The notes under the pieces: generated by a model
Told to the model about the DNA's origin: nothing
Database searches by the model: none
Seen by the model: only the letters and a program-made list of their open reading frames with translations
Assembly (NCBI RefSeq): GCF_014836535.1
Contig: NZ_JACSQP010000009.1
Span: 1 to 64,000 of the forward strand
Direction: 5' to 3'
From: Microbacterium pullorum
GTDB taxonomy: Bacteria > Actinomycetota > Actinomycetes > Actinomycetales > Microbacteriaceae
Length of the DNA: 64,000 bases
Shown here: positions 55,179-64,000 of the stretch, piece by piece
How the letters are laid out: the number at the start of each line of letters is the position of its first letter
Position numbering within the stretch: the first letter of the stretch is position 1
Program-made: the position numbers and the translations under genes

Positions 55179-56420
55179 TCAGCCCACAGGCGCGGTGCGG
55201 TCAGGGGACATGAGCAGGCCGACGAGCTCGGCACTGGTGTCGTCCCATGACGGTGTCCGCCACGCGGCGGCCCTCTCATGCACCGCGCCGTCGGGGTTCA
55301 TGACGGTGCGCTCGAGCGCGTCCGCGATGGCGGTCGGCGTGGCCGCTGCCCACACCGCTTCCGGGTTGTCGAAGGTGTGTCGGGCGTCGGTGTGCTCGTT
55401 GAGCACCGGGATCGCCCCGGCCGCGGCCAGCTCGGCCGGGATGAGCGACACGTTCGTGAACGACAGGACCAGACCTGCGACGACGGAGTTGTAGAGACGG
55501 TTCAGGTCGTCGGGGCTCAGATACCCGTGGTTCACGACGTTTCGACCTTGCTCCCTCACCTCGTCGCCGTAGACGTGGATCGGGACCTGCGGGTGCCGTG
55601 ACTGGAACTCGCGCAGCGCGAGATCGGCTATGCGGAAACCACGTCGGTCGTTGCCGCGTTTGGCGAAGAAGGCGACGCCCTCACGTGGGGGCCGCTCCGG
55701 CAGCAGCCGGTACACCACGGTGTCGGCGCCGAACGGCACGACCGACGGGGAGGTCCCCGTCGCCGCGCCGATCGCGGTTCCCACCATCGGGCCGAGGGCG
55801 ATCATGTGGAAGCCGAACCGGTAGCTGTCCTCTGCGAGGGAGTACAGCGCCCCGCGCGGGTGGAAGTAGGGTTCGAAGTCCTGCACGAAGTAGTGGCGGC
55901 TTCCCGGGGCGCCTTCTGCCCGAGCGCCGAGCACGTGCGCGGTCTGCCACGAGGATGCCACGTAGGCGTCGAAGCCCTGCAGCTGCTGCGGGACCGCAGC
56001 GATCTCGCACGTGAGCCATGGCCAGCCGGCGCGGATCCGCTCTTCGTGCAGGCGCATATCCCCCCGGTACCGGTCATAGAGCAGGAGTGTGTTGACGATT
56101 CCGGCCCGCTCCGCGGCTTGGATCATGCGGAAGAGGGTGGTGTGCCCACCCGAGCCGACACCCGGCGGAACGACGAGCCACGCCACGCGACTGCCCGCAG
56201 CCAGCGCAGCCCGCTCCGATGCTGTTCGCGCGGTTGCTCTGACGGAGTCGTAGACGTCGCCGTCGAGCAGCGGGAAGTCGAGTTCGGCGACGTCGAGCCG
56301 GTCAGCCAACTTGCGCACGAGCGTCTGCGCCGTCAGGCGCGGACCCTTGTGCGCGAGCCGCCGGGCCAGCCCGACCGGCCCGTGCGGGCCCGTCCACCGT
56401 GGCAGGAGCGGCCCGCTCAT
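55179..56420 (-). CDS. WsaF-like GT-B glycosyltransferase
   Basis: A 413-residue protein. A helical N-terminus of about 75 residues precedes VAWLVVPPGVGSGGHTTLFR, the glycine-rich loop of WsaF/rhamnan-synthesis glycosyltransferases. The segments HYFVQDFEPYFHPRGALYSL (PQ/VQDxEPxF motif), FFAKRGNDRRGFRIADLAL and FTNVSLIPAELAAAGAIPVL follow. It fits the WsaF group, which transfers rhamnose or related sugars. It overlaps the next gene upstream by ATGA (56417-56420). Confidence 0.85.
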   Translation of the reverse strand: MSGPLLPRWTGPHGPVGLARRLAHKGPRLTAQTLVRKLADRLDVAELDFPLLDGDVYDSVRATARTASERAALAAGSRVAWLVVPPGVGSGGHTTLFRMIQAAERAGIVNTLLLYDRYRGDMRLHEERIRAGWPWLTCEIAAVPQQLQGFDAYVASSWQTAHVLGARAEGAPGSRHYFVQDFEPYFHPRGALYSLAEDSYRFGFHMIALGPMVGTAIGAATGTSPSVVPFGADTVVYRLLPERPPREGVAFFAKRGNDRRGFRIADLALREFQSRHPQVPIHVYGDEVREQGRNVVNHGYLSPDDLNRLYNSVVAGLVLSFTNVSLIPAELAAAGAIPVLNEHTDARHTFDNPEAVWAAATPTAIADALERTVMNPDGAVHERAAAWRTPSWDDTSAELVGLLMSPDRTAPVG

Positions 56421-57814
56421 GCGACACGCTCGCCGGCGAAGGAGAGCAACGTCGCTTGATGGGCGGCCAGACAGTCCGCTGCACTGAATCGAGCACGGCA
56501 GTGGTCCGCGATGACCGCCCGGTCTGCGAAGACCAGCGACCCCTCAGCGACGCCGCGCATCGCCGCGACCAGGTCCGGGCGGTTGGCCTGTCTGCGGTAC
56601 GCGGCCTGCGAGATCTTCGGCCAGGTCACCCCCACGGGTCGCCCCAGCGGGTTGGGGATCAGCACCCCGCGCGCAGGGCCATCCGTCAGCTGCTCCCGTG
56701 CGCCACCCACGTCACTCAGGATGACGGGCAGGCCGGTTCCGAGCGCCTCCATCGATCCCAGCGCCCAGCCTTCGAAGAACGAGTCCAGCACGAACGCGTC
56801 GGCAGCCCACAGCAGAGCGTCCGCGTCGCCGAGGTTCCCTCGCAGATGGATGCGTCCGCGCAATCCCAGCCTGTCTCGCAGCGCCAGGACCTGCAGGGTG
56901 TAACTCGGGTCGTCCACACGCCCGCAGATCAGCAGATGTGTCTTCTCGTGCAGGTGCGCGATCTCACCGAAGGCGGAGACCAGCGCGAAGGCGTTCTTCT
57001 GGAGCGAGTGACGTGCGAGGGAGAGGAAGAGGAACTCTTCGTCGAGACCCAACGCAGCCCTCACAGCCTGCCGATCGAAACGGCGCGAACGGCCCGGGTC
57101 GACGGGGTTCGGGATGGTCACCACTCGGTGCGGCGGGAGCGTGGGGTCGCCGCTGAGGTACTCGGCTCGCACCATCTCACTCACGGCGATGAATCCGTTG
57201 ACGTCCTCACGCCGCGAGCGCATCTCGTGCGGCGTCTTGCCCATGATGTTGTGGATGCCGTGCAGGGTGACCACCGCAGCCGAACCCGCGAGACGTGCTG
57301 CGCGCAGCGGCCAGAGCGCGGCGCCGTGGGAGTCGACCACGTCGGGTCGCCACTGGGCGATCCAGTGTGCGCCGCTGAGGGATCCGTGCTTCTCAGTCTG
57401 GATTCCCTCGGCAGCCAAAGCCCGCCCGAGCCGCCCGATGTCGTCGCCGGGATCGGAGCCCGCCACGAGCACTTTCACGTCCCACCCGGCGGCACGAAGC
57501 CCACGGGCGAGAAAGGCCACGAACTCGTCCATCCCGCTGGCGTCGAGGGAGTCGGTGACCAACAGGCATCGCACCGCCCGCCCGTCCCCGGGCTCTGTGC
57601 GCGTCGGCACCCACGCAGATGATTCCACCGCGGGTGCCGGCAGCCGCAGCGGGGATGCCGCGGCGCCCGGGATCAGCGGGCTGCTCCAGGAATCGAGTCG
57701 AACTGCGGAGGACCCCCGGACCGGCAGTAGAGCCTTCGCAGCCTTCTTGATCCATCCCGGCGCGCCCGCCGCCGCTCGGTGGGCGAGTCCGCGAATCCGA
57801 TCAGACGTGGTCAT
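56417..57814 (-). CDS. GT4 family glycosyltransferase
   Basis: A 465-residue GT-B enzyme. An N-terminal extension of about 100 residues precedes CLLVTDSLDASGMDEFVAFL. The acceptor half contains WRPDVVDSHGAALWPLRAAR and VTLHGIHNIMG. The donor half contains FLSLARHSLQKNAFALVSAF and DSFFEGWALGSMEALGTGLP with VILSDVGG after it. The ATG at 57812-57814 has GGAGG upstream and lies inside the end of the flippase gene (14-base overlap). It is part of the minus-strand EPS run. Confidence 0.88.
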   Translation of the reverse strand: MTTSDRIRGLAHRAAAGAPGWIKKAAKALLPVRGSSAVRLDSWSSPLIPGAAASPLRLPAPAVESSAWVPTRTEPGDGRAVRCLLVTDSLDASGMDEFVAFLARGLRAAGWDVKVLVAGSDPGDDIGRLGRALAAEGIQTEKHGSLSGAHWIAQWRPDVVDSHGAALWPLRAARLAGSAAVVTLHGIHNIMGKTPHEMRSRREDVNGFIAVSEMVRAEYLSGDPTLPPHRVVTIPNPVDPGRSRRFDRQAVRAALGLDEEFLFLSLARHSLQKNAFALVSAFGEIAHLHEKTHLLICGRVDDPSYTLQVLALRDRLGLRGRIHLRGNLGDADALLWAADAFVLDSFFEGWALGSMEALGTGLPVILSDVGGAREQLTDGPARGVLIPNPLGRPVGVTWPKISQAAYRRQANRPDLVAAMRGVAEGSLVFADRAVIADHCRARFSAADCLAAHQATLLSFAGERVA

Positions 57815-59390
57815 GTGATCCTCCAGGGGTGCGCGCTGCCGCTCCCGGCGCGCTCTCACGATCTCCGCGGGTCTCCGGACGCTCACGTGCGTCCCCGCGC
57901 CGGCGGCGTCCGCGCGTGGGGAGTCGGGAGCGGACCTGCCGTCCCAATTCGTCGAACGCCTGCGGCAGCAGCCAGCGCGCCAGGCAGAAATGGACGATCA
58001 TCACCGCCGTGCCGGCGACCGCGATCCGGATCAGCGCCGGCGCACCAGCCACCGCCAGGCCCGCGGCCCAACCGGCCATACCGGCCGCACCGGCCAGAAG
58101 CAGTGCCCGTGCCGTCTGCGCGGCGAGATGACGGGCGCGGGCGCGGATCGCGTGGGCGACGATGAACCAGCGCGCGACACACGCCAGCGTTGCCACCGTG
58201 ACGAACCCGACAGCGACACCGGCGATGCCGAACCGCACGGCGAATGCCGTCATCGCGATCGTCGAGGCGTCGACGACGACCGCGTAGACGAGCCAGGCGC
58301 CAGGCCGGCCCAGCCCGTAGAACAATCCGTGATCGAGCGCTGCTCCCGCAGTGAAGATCGCGGCGACGGCAAGGGCTTGGGCGACGGGGATGCTGGTGGT
58401 CCACTGCGGACCGAACAGGAACGGAACGATGGCGGGTGCGGCCACAGCGACCAGGCACAGCGCAGGCATGATCATGAGATATGTCGCACCCAGCGCCCTG
58501 TCGTACCCCGACCGCAGCCGATCGGGGTCCGAGCGCACGGTCGCGAAGACGATGGTCGACACCGGAGCGATCGCCGACCCCGCGAGATCCTGCGTGGTCT
58601 GCACGAGGCGCTGCGCGATGCTCAGCTGCCCGAGCGCGGCCGCGCCGAGGACATTGGAGATGATGACGTTCTCACCCCAGAGCCGGGCGACCGAGATGGC
58701 ATTGACACCGACCACCTTCGTGCCGAACGACGCCATGATGCCGAACTCCTTCGCGGAGAACCGCAGGCTCGGAATCCACCGCGCCGCGATCCACGCTCCG
58801 GTCGTCACGACCACCTGACTGACGCAGACCTGCGCGACGAGAGCCCACACCCCCGCGCCTGAGAACGCCAGCGCCAGCGCCATCACCTGCCCGACGACCC
58901 CGGCCACGGCCGCTTGGATCGACAGGGTCCGAAACCTCATCGCACGCCGCAGCAGCGCCACCGGCACGGACGCGAGGCTCGACAGCAGCACCACGGGGCT
59001 CATCGCCATGATGACGCCGGCCACGTCCGCCACGCCGAACAGCATCTCCAGCCCAGGCGCCGCCGCGGCCATGCCTGCGGCGAGGAGCAGCCCCGCGGTG
59101 AACGAATACCAGAAAGCCGTGCTGGCGGTGCGAGGGCCGAGAGCCTCGGCCTGCATGAGATAGGTGCCGAACCCCATGTCCGCGATGAGGTAGACCAGCG
59201 GAAGCACCGTCATGGCCACCGCGACGGATCCGAAGTCTTCCGGGGTGAGCAGGCGCGCCAAGACGATGATCGTCACGAAGCCGCCGACCTTGACCGTCCA
59301 GGTTTGCGCGGTCAGCCATCCGACGCTGGAGGCTGCCCGGCCCGTCAGCCCGGTGGCGACCGCTGCCTGATCGGGTGTTCCGTCAGACAT
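57801..59390 (-). CDS. Wzx-type polysaccharide flippase
   Basis: A 529-residue membrane protein with about 12-14 helices. VGWLTAQTWTVKVGGFVTII at the start and VLARLLTPEDFGSVAVAMTV match the polysaccharide transporter (PST/MOP) family. ENVIISNVLGAAALGQLSIA in the middle is also typical. It would flip lipid-linked repeat units outward for the polymerase encoded at 52020-53426. A basic, disordered cytoplasmic tail of about 50 residues ends the protein. It overlaps its neighbours at both ends. Confidence 0.93.
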   Translation of the reverse strand: MSDGTPDQAAVATGLTGRAASSVGWLTAQTWTVKVGGFVTIIVLARLLTPEDFGSVAVAMTVLPLVYLIADMGFGTYLMQAEALGPRTASTAFWYSFTAGLLLAAGMAAAAPGLEMLFGVADVAGVIMAMSPVVLLSSLASVPVALLRRAMRFRTLSIQAAVAGVVGQVMALALAFSGAGVWALVAQVCVSQVVVTTGAWIAARWIPSLRFSAKEFGIMASFGTKVVGVNAISVARLWGENVIISNVLGAAALGQLSIAQRLVQTTQDLAGSAIAPVSTIVFATVRSDPDRLRSGYDRALGATYLMIMPALCLVAVAAPAIVPFLFGPQWTTSIPVAQALAVAAIFTAGAALDHGLFYGLGRPGAWLVYAVVVDASTIAMTAFAVRFGIAGVAVGFVTVATLACVARWFIVAHAIRARARHLAAQTARALLLAGAAGMAGWAAGLAVAGAPALIRIAVAGTAVMIVHFCLARWLLPQAFDELGRQVRSRLPTRGRRRRGDARERPETRGDRESAPGAAARTPGGSHDHV

Positions 59391-60426
59391 CTGAACCCCG
59401 CGGCTCTCGGAAACGGGTCACACCCGCCTGCCCGTCCGACACGCCACGCGCCACGCCGATCGGCGCGAGGATCGCTGCCAGCCGCGCGAGGTCGCGCGCC
59501 TTCCCGAGATCACCGGCCTGCTGTTCCCGCCCCGCACACGCGAGCGCTTCCGCGCTCAACGTGCGCGCGGCGGACGCCCTGGCATCCATGACCCACCGAC
59601 GGCCACGGCTGACCTGGGGAGAGCTGAGCACGTCGAAAGCCGCCATCTTCTGCTCGATGTCGGCGATGCTGCCCGGAAACCGGGTGAGGTGCATGTTCGC
59701 CCCGTGCACCCGGTAGTTGGCCTGCACCACCCCCCGCACCTGCCCCACGTCCCACAGCGCCGCGACTCTGAGCCAGTACTCGAGATCGCCGGAATGCGGC
59801 AGGTCGCCGTTGTACTCGCCTGCCTCTCGCAGCGCACTCGTACGCAGGACCGCCTCCGGGGAGATGATGGGGTTGAACCCGTTGCGCGCGACGCTCTCGA
59901 TCCACTGCCGCCCCGTCCACACGTTCCACAGTCCGCGCCACTGACGACTGCGGGGCACCGCGTCACTGAACGGCACCAGCTTTCCGTAGACGAGGCCGAC
60001 GTCCGGGAAGCGCTCCATCAATGCGACGGCGCGGTCGATCGCTCCCGGGGCCACCAGGTCATCGGCCGAGACCAGCGCGACGAACTCCGTGTCGACGCGG
60101 GCGAGACCGTCGTTGTAGGTCTGGATGTGGCCCAGATTGGTCTCATGCGCGACCACCTCGACGCGGGAGTCTTCGGCCGCAAGGCTGCGAGCGATCGTCA
60201 GGGAGTCGTCCGGCGAGCAGTCATCGACGATCACGACACGCATGTCCACGTGGCGCTGCGCGAGGGCGCACCTCACCGCCTCGGGCAGATACTTCCCATA
60301 CCGGTAGCACGGGATGACGACGGTGGCCGTGTGCCGCTGTCGGGGCACCGTCGGAAGCGCATATCTCGGGCCGGGCCGGCGCAGGGGCCTCCCCGTGGCG
60401 TCCGCAGCGTCGATGGCGGCAGTCAT
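59383..60426 (-). CDS. GT2 family glycosyltransferase
   Basis: A 347-residue GT-A enzyme. TATVVIPCYRYGKYLPEAVR at about residue 34, VVIVDDCSPDDS and FVALVSADDLVAPGAI (the ADD metal site) form the catalytic core, and NYRVHGANMHLTRFPGS follows as usual in this group. A C-terminal helical region of about 80 residues is variable. ATG at 60424-60426 overlaps the aminotransferase stop. The sugar is unknown. Confidence 0.9.
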   Translation of the reverse strand: MTAAIDAADATGRPLRRPGPRYALPTVPRQRHTATVVIPCYRYGKYLPEAVRCALAQRHVDMRVVIVDDCSPDDSLTIARSLAAEDSRVEVVAHETNLGHIQTYNDGLARVDTEFVALVSADDLVAPGAIDRAVALMERFPDVGLVYGKLVPFSDAVPRSRQWRGLWNVWTGRQWIESVARNGFNPIISPEAVLRTSALREAGEYNGDLPHSGDLEYWLRVAALWDVGQVRGVVQANYRVHGANMHLTRFPGSIADIEQKMAAFDVLSSPQVSRGRRWVMDARASAARTLSAEALACAGREQQAGDLGKARDLARLAAILAPIGVARGVSDGQAGVTRFREPRGSDV

Positions 60427-61562
60427 GCCGTGCTCGTTCCGCTCGACACGGCGCGCTGAAGCGCCTCGGCGACGAGCTCCTGCTGCCGCTGCGTCAGGTG
60501 CGGGAACATCGGCAGCGAAAGGATGCGGTCGGCGGCGGCCTCTGCGACCGGAAACTGCCCGCGACGTCCGCCGAGTCCGGCATAGGCGTCGGTCAGATGC
60601 ACGGGGGTCGGGTAATGGATGCCGACCCCGATGCCGGCTGCACCCATCCGTGCCATCACGTCGTCGCGATCGTCCACACGCACGACATAGAGGTGCCAGA
60701 CGTCGACATTGCCCGGTCGCGGTGCGGGAAGGCGGACCCCCTCGACTCCGCTGAGGAGCTCTGCGTAGCGCGCTGCCGCCGTCCGCCGGGCGGCGTTCCA
60801 ACTGTCGAGACGGCGCAGCTTCGCACGCAGCACGGTGGCCTGCACGGCATCCAATCGGGCGTTGAAGCCGATGTTGTCGTGAACGTACTTCACCGAGCTG
60901 CCGTGGCCAGCCAGATTCCGCACGATCGAGGCGATGCCTGTGTCGTCCGTCATGACCGCTCCGGCGTCACCGGCTGCCCCGAGGTTCTTCCCGGGGTAGA
61001 AGCTCGTCGCGGCGACCCTCCCCAGCGTGCCCGCACGTCCCGCCGCACCCGACGCACCCTGGGCCTGGGCTGCGTCCTCGACCACGATCAGCCCGTGCCG
61101 ACGCGCGAGCGCCGTGATCTGCGCCATCGGCGCCGTCTGTCCGAACAGGTGCACCGGCGTGATGGCGCGCGTGCGCGACGTGATCGCGGCAGCCACGGCA
61201 TCGGGATCGATCAGCAGATGCTCGTCGTCGACGTCCACGAACACCGGCACCGCCCCCACGCGCGACGCCGCCTCGGCGGTCGCGATGAACGTGTTCGCGG
61301 GCATGATGATCTCGTCGCCGGCCTGGATGCCGATGGCACGGTACGCCAGCTCCAGCGCGTCGGTGCCGTTGGAGACGCCGACGACGTGGCGCGCGCCGAT
61401 GTACTCGGCGTACTCCGACTCGAAGGCCGCGACCTCGGGGCCGCCGACGAACGACGCCGATTGCAGTTGCGCCCGCCACCCGGACAGCACCTCATCGGCG
61501 ACCTCGGCCTGTTGCGCGGCGAGGTCGAGGAACGGCACCGTCGTCGTGATGGTGATCGTCAT
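60423..61562 (-). CDS. DegT/DnrJ/EryC1/StrS family aminotransferase
   Basis: A 379-residue PLP-dependent sugar aminotransferase. PFLDLAAQQAEVADEVLSGW begins the protein. GVSNGTDALELAYRAIGIQA binds the cofactor phosphate, VVEDAAQAQGA supplies the Asp, and TSFYPGKNLGAAGDAGAVMT contains the Schiff-base Lys. It would aminate a keto-sugar nucleotide. ATG at 61560-61562 overlaps the acyltransferase stop. It is one of two such enzymes in this run. Confidence 0.93.
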   Translation of the reverse strand: MTITITTTVPFLDLAAQQAEVADEVLSGWRAQLQSASFVGGPEVAAFESEYAEYIGARHVVGVSNGTDALELAYRAIGIQAGDEIIMPANTFIATAEAASRVGAVPVFVDVDDEHLLIDPDAVAAAITSRTRAITPVHLFGQTAPMAQITALARRHGLIVVEDAAQAQGASGAAGRAGTLGRVAATSFYPGKNLGAAGDAGAVMTDDTGIASIVRNLAGHGSSVKYVHDNIGFNARLDAVQATVLRAKLRRLDSWNAARRTAAARYAELLSGVEGVRLPAPRPGNVDVWHLYVVRVDDRDDVMARMGAAGIGVGIHYPTPVHLTDAYAGLGGRRGQFPVAEAAADRILSLPMFPHLTQRQQELVAEALQRAVSSGTSTA

Positions 61563-62182
61563 GCGTGGACTCCCAATGCTCGTGCCGGCACGCCGGCCCA
61601 TGTCTCGGCCGGCGGAACGTCATCGACGACGGCGGCTCCCATTCCGACGGTGGCGCCCGCCCCGACCGTGATGCCGGGATGGATCGACGCGTTCATTCCG
61701 ATGTAGACCCCCTCACCGAGGCGCACGCCGCCGCCGAGGGCGACTCCCGCAGCCAGGGTGACGAAGTCGCCGAGCACGTCGTCGTGCGTCACGACGGTGT
61801 GCGGCATGAGGACGACGTGACGCCCGATGGTGACATCCGCCGTGACGACGACACCGTCCAGCACGATGGTGCCGGGCGAGAGGCGACTGGTCGCACCGAC
61901 CCGAGCGGAGGCGGCCACGAAGGTCGAGAAGCGGTCGTCGGTGACGCCTGCGTGGCGCAGCCGGTCCACGACCGACCGACGTGACGCGCTCGGTCCAATG
62001 CAGACAAGGACCCGTGCCGACTGATCCGCGGCGGCCGCGATCGGCCCTACCACCGGCACACCGCCCACCTCGGTCCCCTGCAGCGTCGCATCGTCGTCGA
62101 GCAGCCCGATGGCATTTTCGAGACCCGCGGCCAGCACCTCGCGCGCGAGCCCGCTCGCACCGATCAGCAGCACCCCGCTCAT
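61559..62182 (-). CDS. NeuD/PglD-type sugar O/N-acyltransferase
   Basis: A 207-residue acyltransferase with an N-terminal nucleotide-binding fold (LLIGASGLAREVLAAGLENA) and a left-handed beta-helix of hexapeptide repeats from about residue 90 (IVLDGVVVTADVTIGRHVVL and VTLAAGVALGGGVRLGEGVY). The catalytic His is probably in MPHTVVTHDD. Its placement between two aminotransferase genes, overlapping both, implies it acylates the amino group that one of them installs, as PglD does with UDP-4-amino-sugars. Confidence 0.9.
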   Translation of the reverse strand: MSGVLLIGASGLAREVLAAGLENAIGLLDDDATLQGTEVGGVPVVGPIAAAADQSARVLVCIGPSASRRSVVDRLRHAGVTDDRFSTFVAASARVGATSRLSPGTIVLDGVVVTADVTIGRHVVLMPHTVVTHDDVLGDFVTLAAGVALGGGVRLGEGVYIGMNASIHPGITVGAGATVGMGAAVVDDVPPAETWAGVPARALGVHA

Positions 62183-63324
62183 GCCGCAATCCGCACCGGA
62201 TCGCGCAGGACCGAGATCACCCGGTCTTGCTGAGCTGCGCTCAGCGTGTGGAACAGCGGGAGGATGAGAGTGCGATCCGTGAGCCGCTCGGTCGCCGGAA
62301 GCATGCGCGCCGAGGCCAGGTGGCGGTAGGGCGCGTGCCGGTGTGAGGCCATGATGCCGCGGCGCGCGGAGATGTCGGCTTCGGCGAGCGCGGTGAGCAG
62401 CCCGTCGCGATCGGTGGGATACTCCTCCATCACCTCGACCCAGAACGACTGCACGTTGCCGGTGCCGTAGTCGGGGTCGGCCACCGCACGAAGCCCTGGG
62501 ATGTCGCGCAGCGCAGCGCGATAGCGCTGCGCGAGCTCGCGACGCCGGTGCACGATGAGCGGCAGCCGCCGCAGCTGGACGAGCCCGACCGCCGCCTGCA
62601 GATCGGTCATGCGGTAGTTGTACCCGACCTCCGTGTACTCCTCAGCCGGCGGCAGCACGGCACCGTGACGGTCGCTGGCGGACACGCTCATGGCGTGTTC
62701 GCGCAGGTGACGGGCCCGTTTGGCCCAGTCGCCGCGGGTCGTGGTGAGCATGCCGCCCTCGCCCGTGGTGAGGAGTTTGCGGGGATGGAAGGACCACGCC
62801 GCGATCTCGGCTCCCGCGCCGACCGGACGCCCCTTGTAGGTGGAGCCCGCGGCACACGCGGCATCCTCGATGACGAGGATGCCGAACGGGTCGGTGATGG
62901 CTCGGACGTCGTCGAGATCCACCGGCACGCCCCCCTGATCCACCACGATCACCGCCTTCGTCGCCGATGTGATCGCCAGGCGCACCGTGTCACCCGTGAC
63001 ATTGCCGGTGATCGGATCGACATCGGCGAACACCGGCTGAGCCCCGACGTAGCGCACCGCGTTGGTCGTCGCGATGAACGAGAACGAGGGAACGATGACG
63101 TCGTCACCCGGACCGATGCCGGCGACGATGAGGGCGAGGTGCAGAGCCGTGGTGCAGCTCGTCGTGGCGACGGCGTGACCCACGCCCATCGCCTCGGCGA
63201 ACTCCCGTTCGAACTGCGCCACCCTCGGTCCCTGGGCCACCCAGCCGCTGGCGATGACCTCTGCCACCGCGTCGGCCTCCTCCTGCCCGAGCCACGGGAC
63301 CATCACGTTGATCCGCTCACTCAT
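62179..63324 (-). CDS. DegT/DnrJ/EryC1/StrS family aminotransferase
   Basis: A 381-residue PLP enzyme of the same family but clearly different in sequence from the one at 60423-61562. INVMVPWLGQEEADAVAEVI starts the fold, ATTSCTTALHLALIVAGIGP binds phosphate, LVIEDAACAAGSTYKGRPVG has the Asp, and AWSFHPRKLLTTGEGGMLTT has the Schiff-base Lys. I chose the ATG at 63322-63324 (MSERINVMVPWLGQ). It overlaps both neighbours by ATGA. Confidence 0.93.
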   Translation of the reverse strand: MSERINVMVPWLGQEEADAVAEVIASGWVAQGPRVAQFEREFAEAMGVGHAVATTSCTTALHLALIVAGIGPGDDVIVPSFSFIATTNAVRYVGAQPVFADVDPITGNVTGDTVRLAITSATKAVIVVDQGGVPVDLDDVRAITDPFGILVIEDAACAAGSTYKGRPVGAGAEIAAWSFHPRKLLTTGEGGMLTTTRGDWAKRARHLREHAMSVSASDRHGAVLPPAEEYTEVGYNYRMTDLQAAVGLVQLRRLPLIVHRRRELAQRYRAALRDIPGLRAVADPDYGTGNVQSFWVEVMEEYPTDRDGLLTALAEADISARRGIMASHRHAPYRHLASARMLPATERLTDRTLILPLFHTLSAAQQDRVISVLRDPVRIAA

Positions 63325-64000
63325 CGTGCGTCGACCGTCCGTCCGGCCGAGATCTCTTCGCGCAGCGGCGCCCACCACTGCACGAGCTGCCGCAGACCTT
63401 GCTCCACGCCGATCTGGGCGTCGAACCCGAGGTCACGAGAGGCTGCGGTGGTGTCGGCGAGACGTCGCACGACACCGTTCACTGCGCGGTCGGGACCGTG
63501 CTCGACGCCGAGTTCGGGCGCACCCATGACGCGCAGCAGGGCTTCGGCCAGCTCGAGCAGGCTCGTCTCGGTGCCACTGGCGATGTTGTAGGTGCCTTCG
63601 ACGACGTCGCTCTGTGCGGCGAGCACGTTCGCGCGGGCGATGTCGGGGACGCAGACGAAGTCCATCGTCTGCGCGCCGTCGCCGAAGATGAGCGGCGGCC
63701 TCCCATCGGCGATGCGCTCCATCCACCGCACGAGCACCTCGGTGTAGAGCCCGTGCACGTCCATGCGGGGTCCGTATACGTTGAAGTACCGCAGCAGCAC
63801 GTAGTCGAGCCCTTGCATCGCGCGGAAGCTGCGCACGAGCCCTTCGTTGAAGGTCTTGGCGGCACCGTAGAGCGTGTCGTTGTTCTCGTGGTGGTGACGC
63901 TCATCGGTGGGGAAGCTCTCGGCCATGCCGTACACCGAGGCACTGGATGCCGCGATGAGCTTTTTCACCCCGTGACGCGCCGCAGCCTCGACGACGTTGA
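63321..64000 (-). CDS. NAD-dependent epimerase/dehydratase, 5' end beyond the window
   Basis: The visible 226 codons are the C-terminal two thirds of an extended short-chain dehydrogenase acting on sugar nucleotides. The catalytic triad is seen as SSASVYG (Ser) and LYGAAKTFNEG (Tyr-x3-Lys), followed by YFNVYGPRMDVHGLYTEVLV and the nucleotide-sugar binding DFVCVPDIARANVLAA. The frame reads in open to base 64000 (NVVEAAARHGVKKL), so the start and the GxxGxxG NAD motif lie outside. A 4,6-dehydratase or 4-epimerase feeding the aminotransferases is likely. Confidence 0.92.
   Translation of the reverse strand, partial: NVVEAAARHGVKKLIAASSASVYGMAESFPTDERHHHENNDTLYGAAKTFNEGLVRSFRAMQGLDYVLLRYFNVYGPRMDVHGLYTEVLVRWMERIADGRPPLIFGDGAQTMDFVCVPDIARANVLAAQSDVVEGTYNIASGTETSLLELAEALLRVMGAPELGVEHGPDRAVNGVVRRLADTTAASRDLGFDAQIGVEQGLRQLVQWWAPLREEISAGRTVDAR

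Noticed and set aside
40320..64000. Horizontally acquired island boundaries around the EPS cluster
   Set aside because: The cluster has a different gene type from its surroundings, but I saw no integrase, tRNA or direct-repeat attachment sites, and the composition looks similar by eye.

Overview
The window comes from a high-GC actinobacterium, most likely Microbacterium or a close relative in the Microbacteriaceae. The grounds are very high G+C, frequent GTG/TTG starts, Actinobacteria-type genes (GuaB3, two CIRCE operators before a solitary groES, DUF3817 and DUF4190 proteins) and frequent GGATGCC/GGCATCC words. No database search was possible, so the genus is an inference. I saw no rRNA, tRNA, CRISPR array, insertion sequence or prophage.

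Layout. 1-12.6 kb is mixed housekeeping and envelope genes: a PLDc_N/SHOCT protein, a DUF2252 protein, a DHA2-type MFS pump, a stand-alone HIRAN protein, a CDGSH iron-sulfur protein coupled to a haem-oxygenase-like redox enzyme, two 49-residue acidic proteins, a FUSC-type protein, an M23 peptidase, an ABC-2 exporter, a glycerophosphodiesterase and a Bax-inhibitor-1 homologue. 12.7-21.2 kb (minus strand) is a purine block (guaA, DUF3817, SURF1, guaB3, guaB) interrupted by an HTH regulator and by two families of intergenic repeats. 21.5-27.0 kb is a branched-chain amino acid ABC transporter (livHMGF plus a convergent binding protein); its LivH carries an added extracytoplasmic domain. 27.1-38.1 kb holds rarD, groES, a THUMP-like methyltransferase, the t6A/wall block (acpS-alr, tsaE-tsaB-rimI-tsaD), an ArsR-SRPBCC pair and glmS. 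A secreted lipase-like gene at 38.2-39.5 kb precedes the large cluster.

39.5-64 kb is an exopolysaccharide locus, open at the right edge. After an unusual 838-base leader, a plus-strand run encodes the priming sugar transferase, a TagA/CpsF glycosyltransferase, three accessory proteins, a double-domain GT2, a secreted DUF4082/putative glycosidase, a GT4, an O-antigen ligase-type polymerase and a Wzz-like protein. A convergent minus-strand run encodes an epimerase/dehydratase, two DegT aminotransferases with a NeuD-type acyltransferase, a GT2, a Wzx flippase, two more glycosyltransferases and a DUF6492 protein. Together these make the parts of a Wzx/Wzy-type pathway: sugar-nucleotide synthesis (including an N-acylated amino sugar), lipid-linked assembly, flipping, polymerisation and chain-length control.

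The least explained signals are non-coding: the EPS leader with repeated TTGGGGA words, several sitting in hairpin loops; arrays of paired GAATTC-core inverted repeats; and 20-bp-period CGAGTGAGTATTCG repeats that bracket the HTH gene in inverted orientation and overlap the glmS stop codon.
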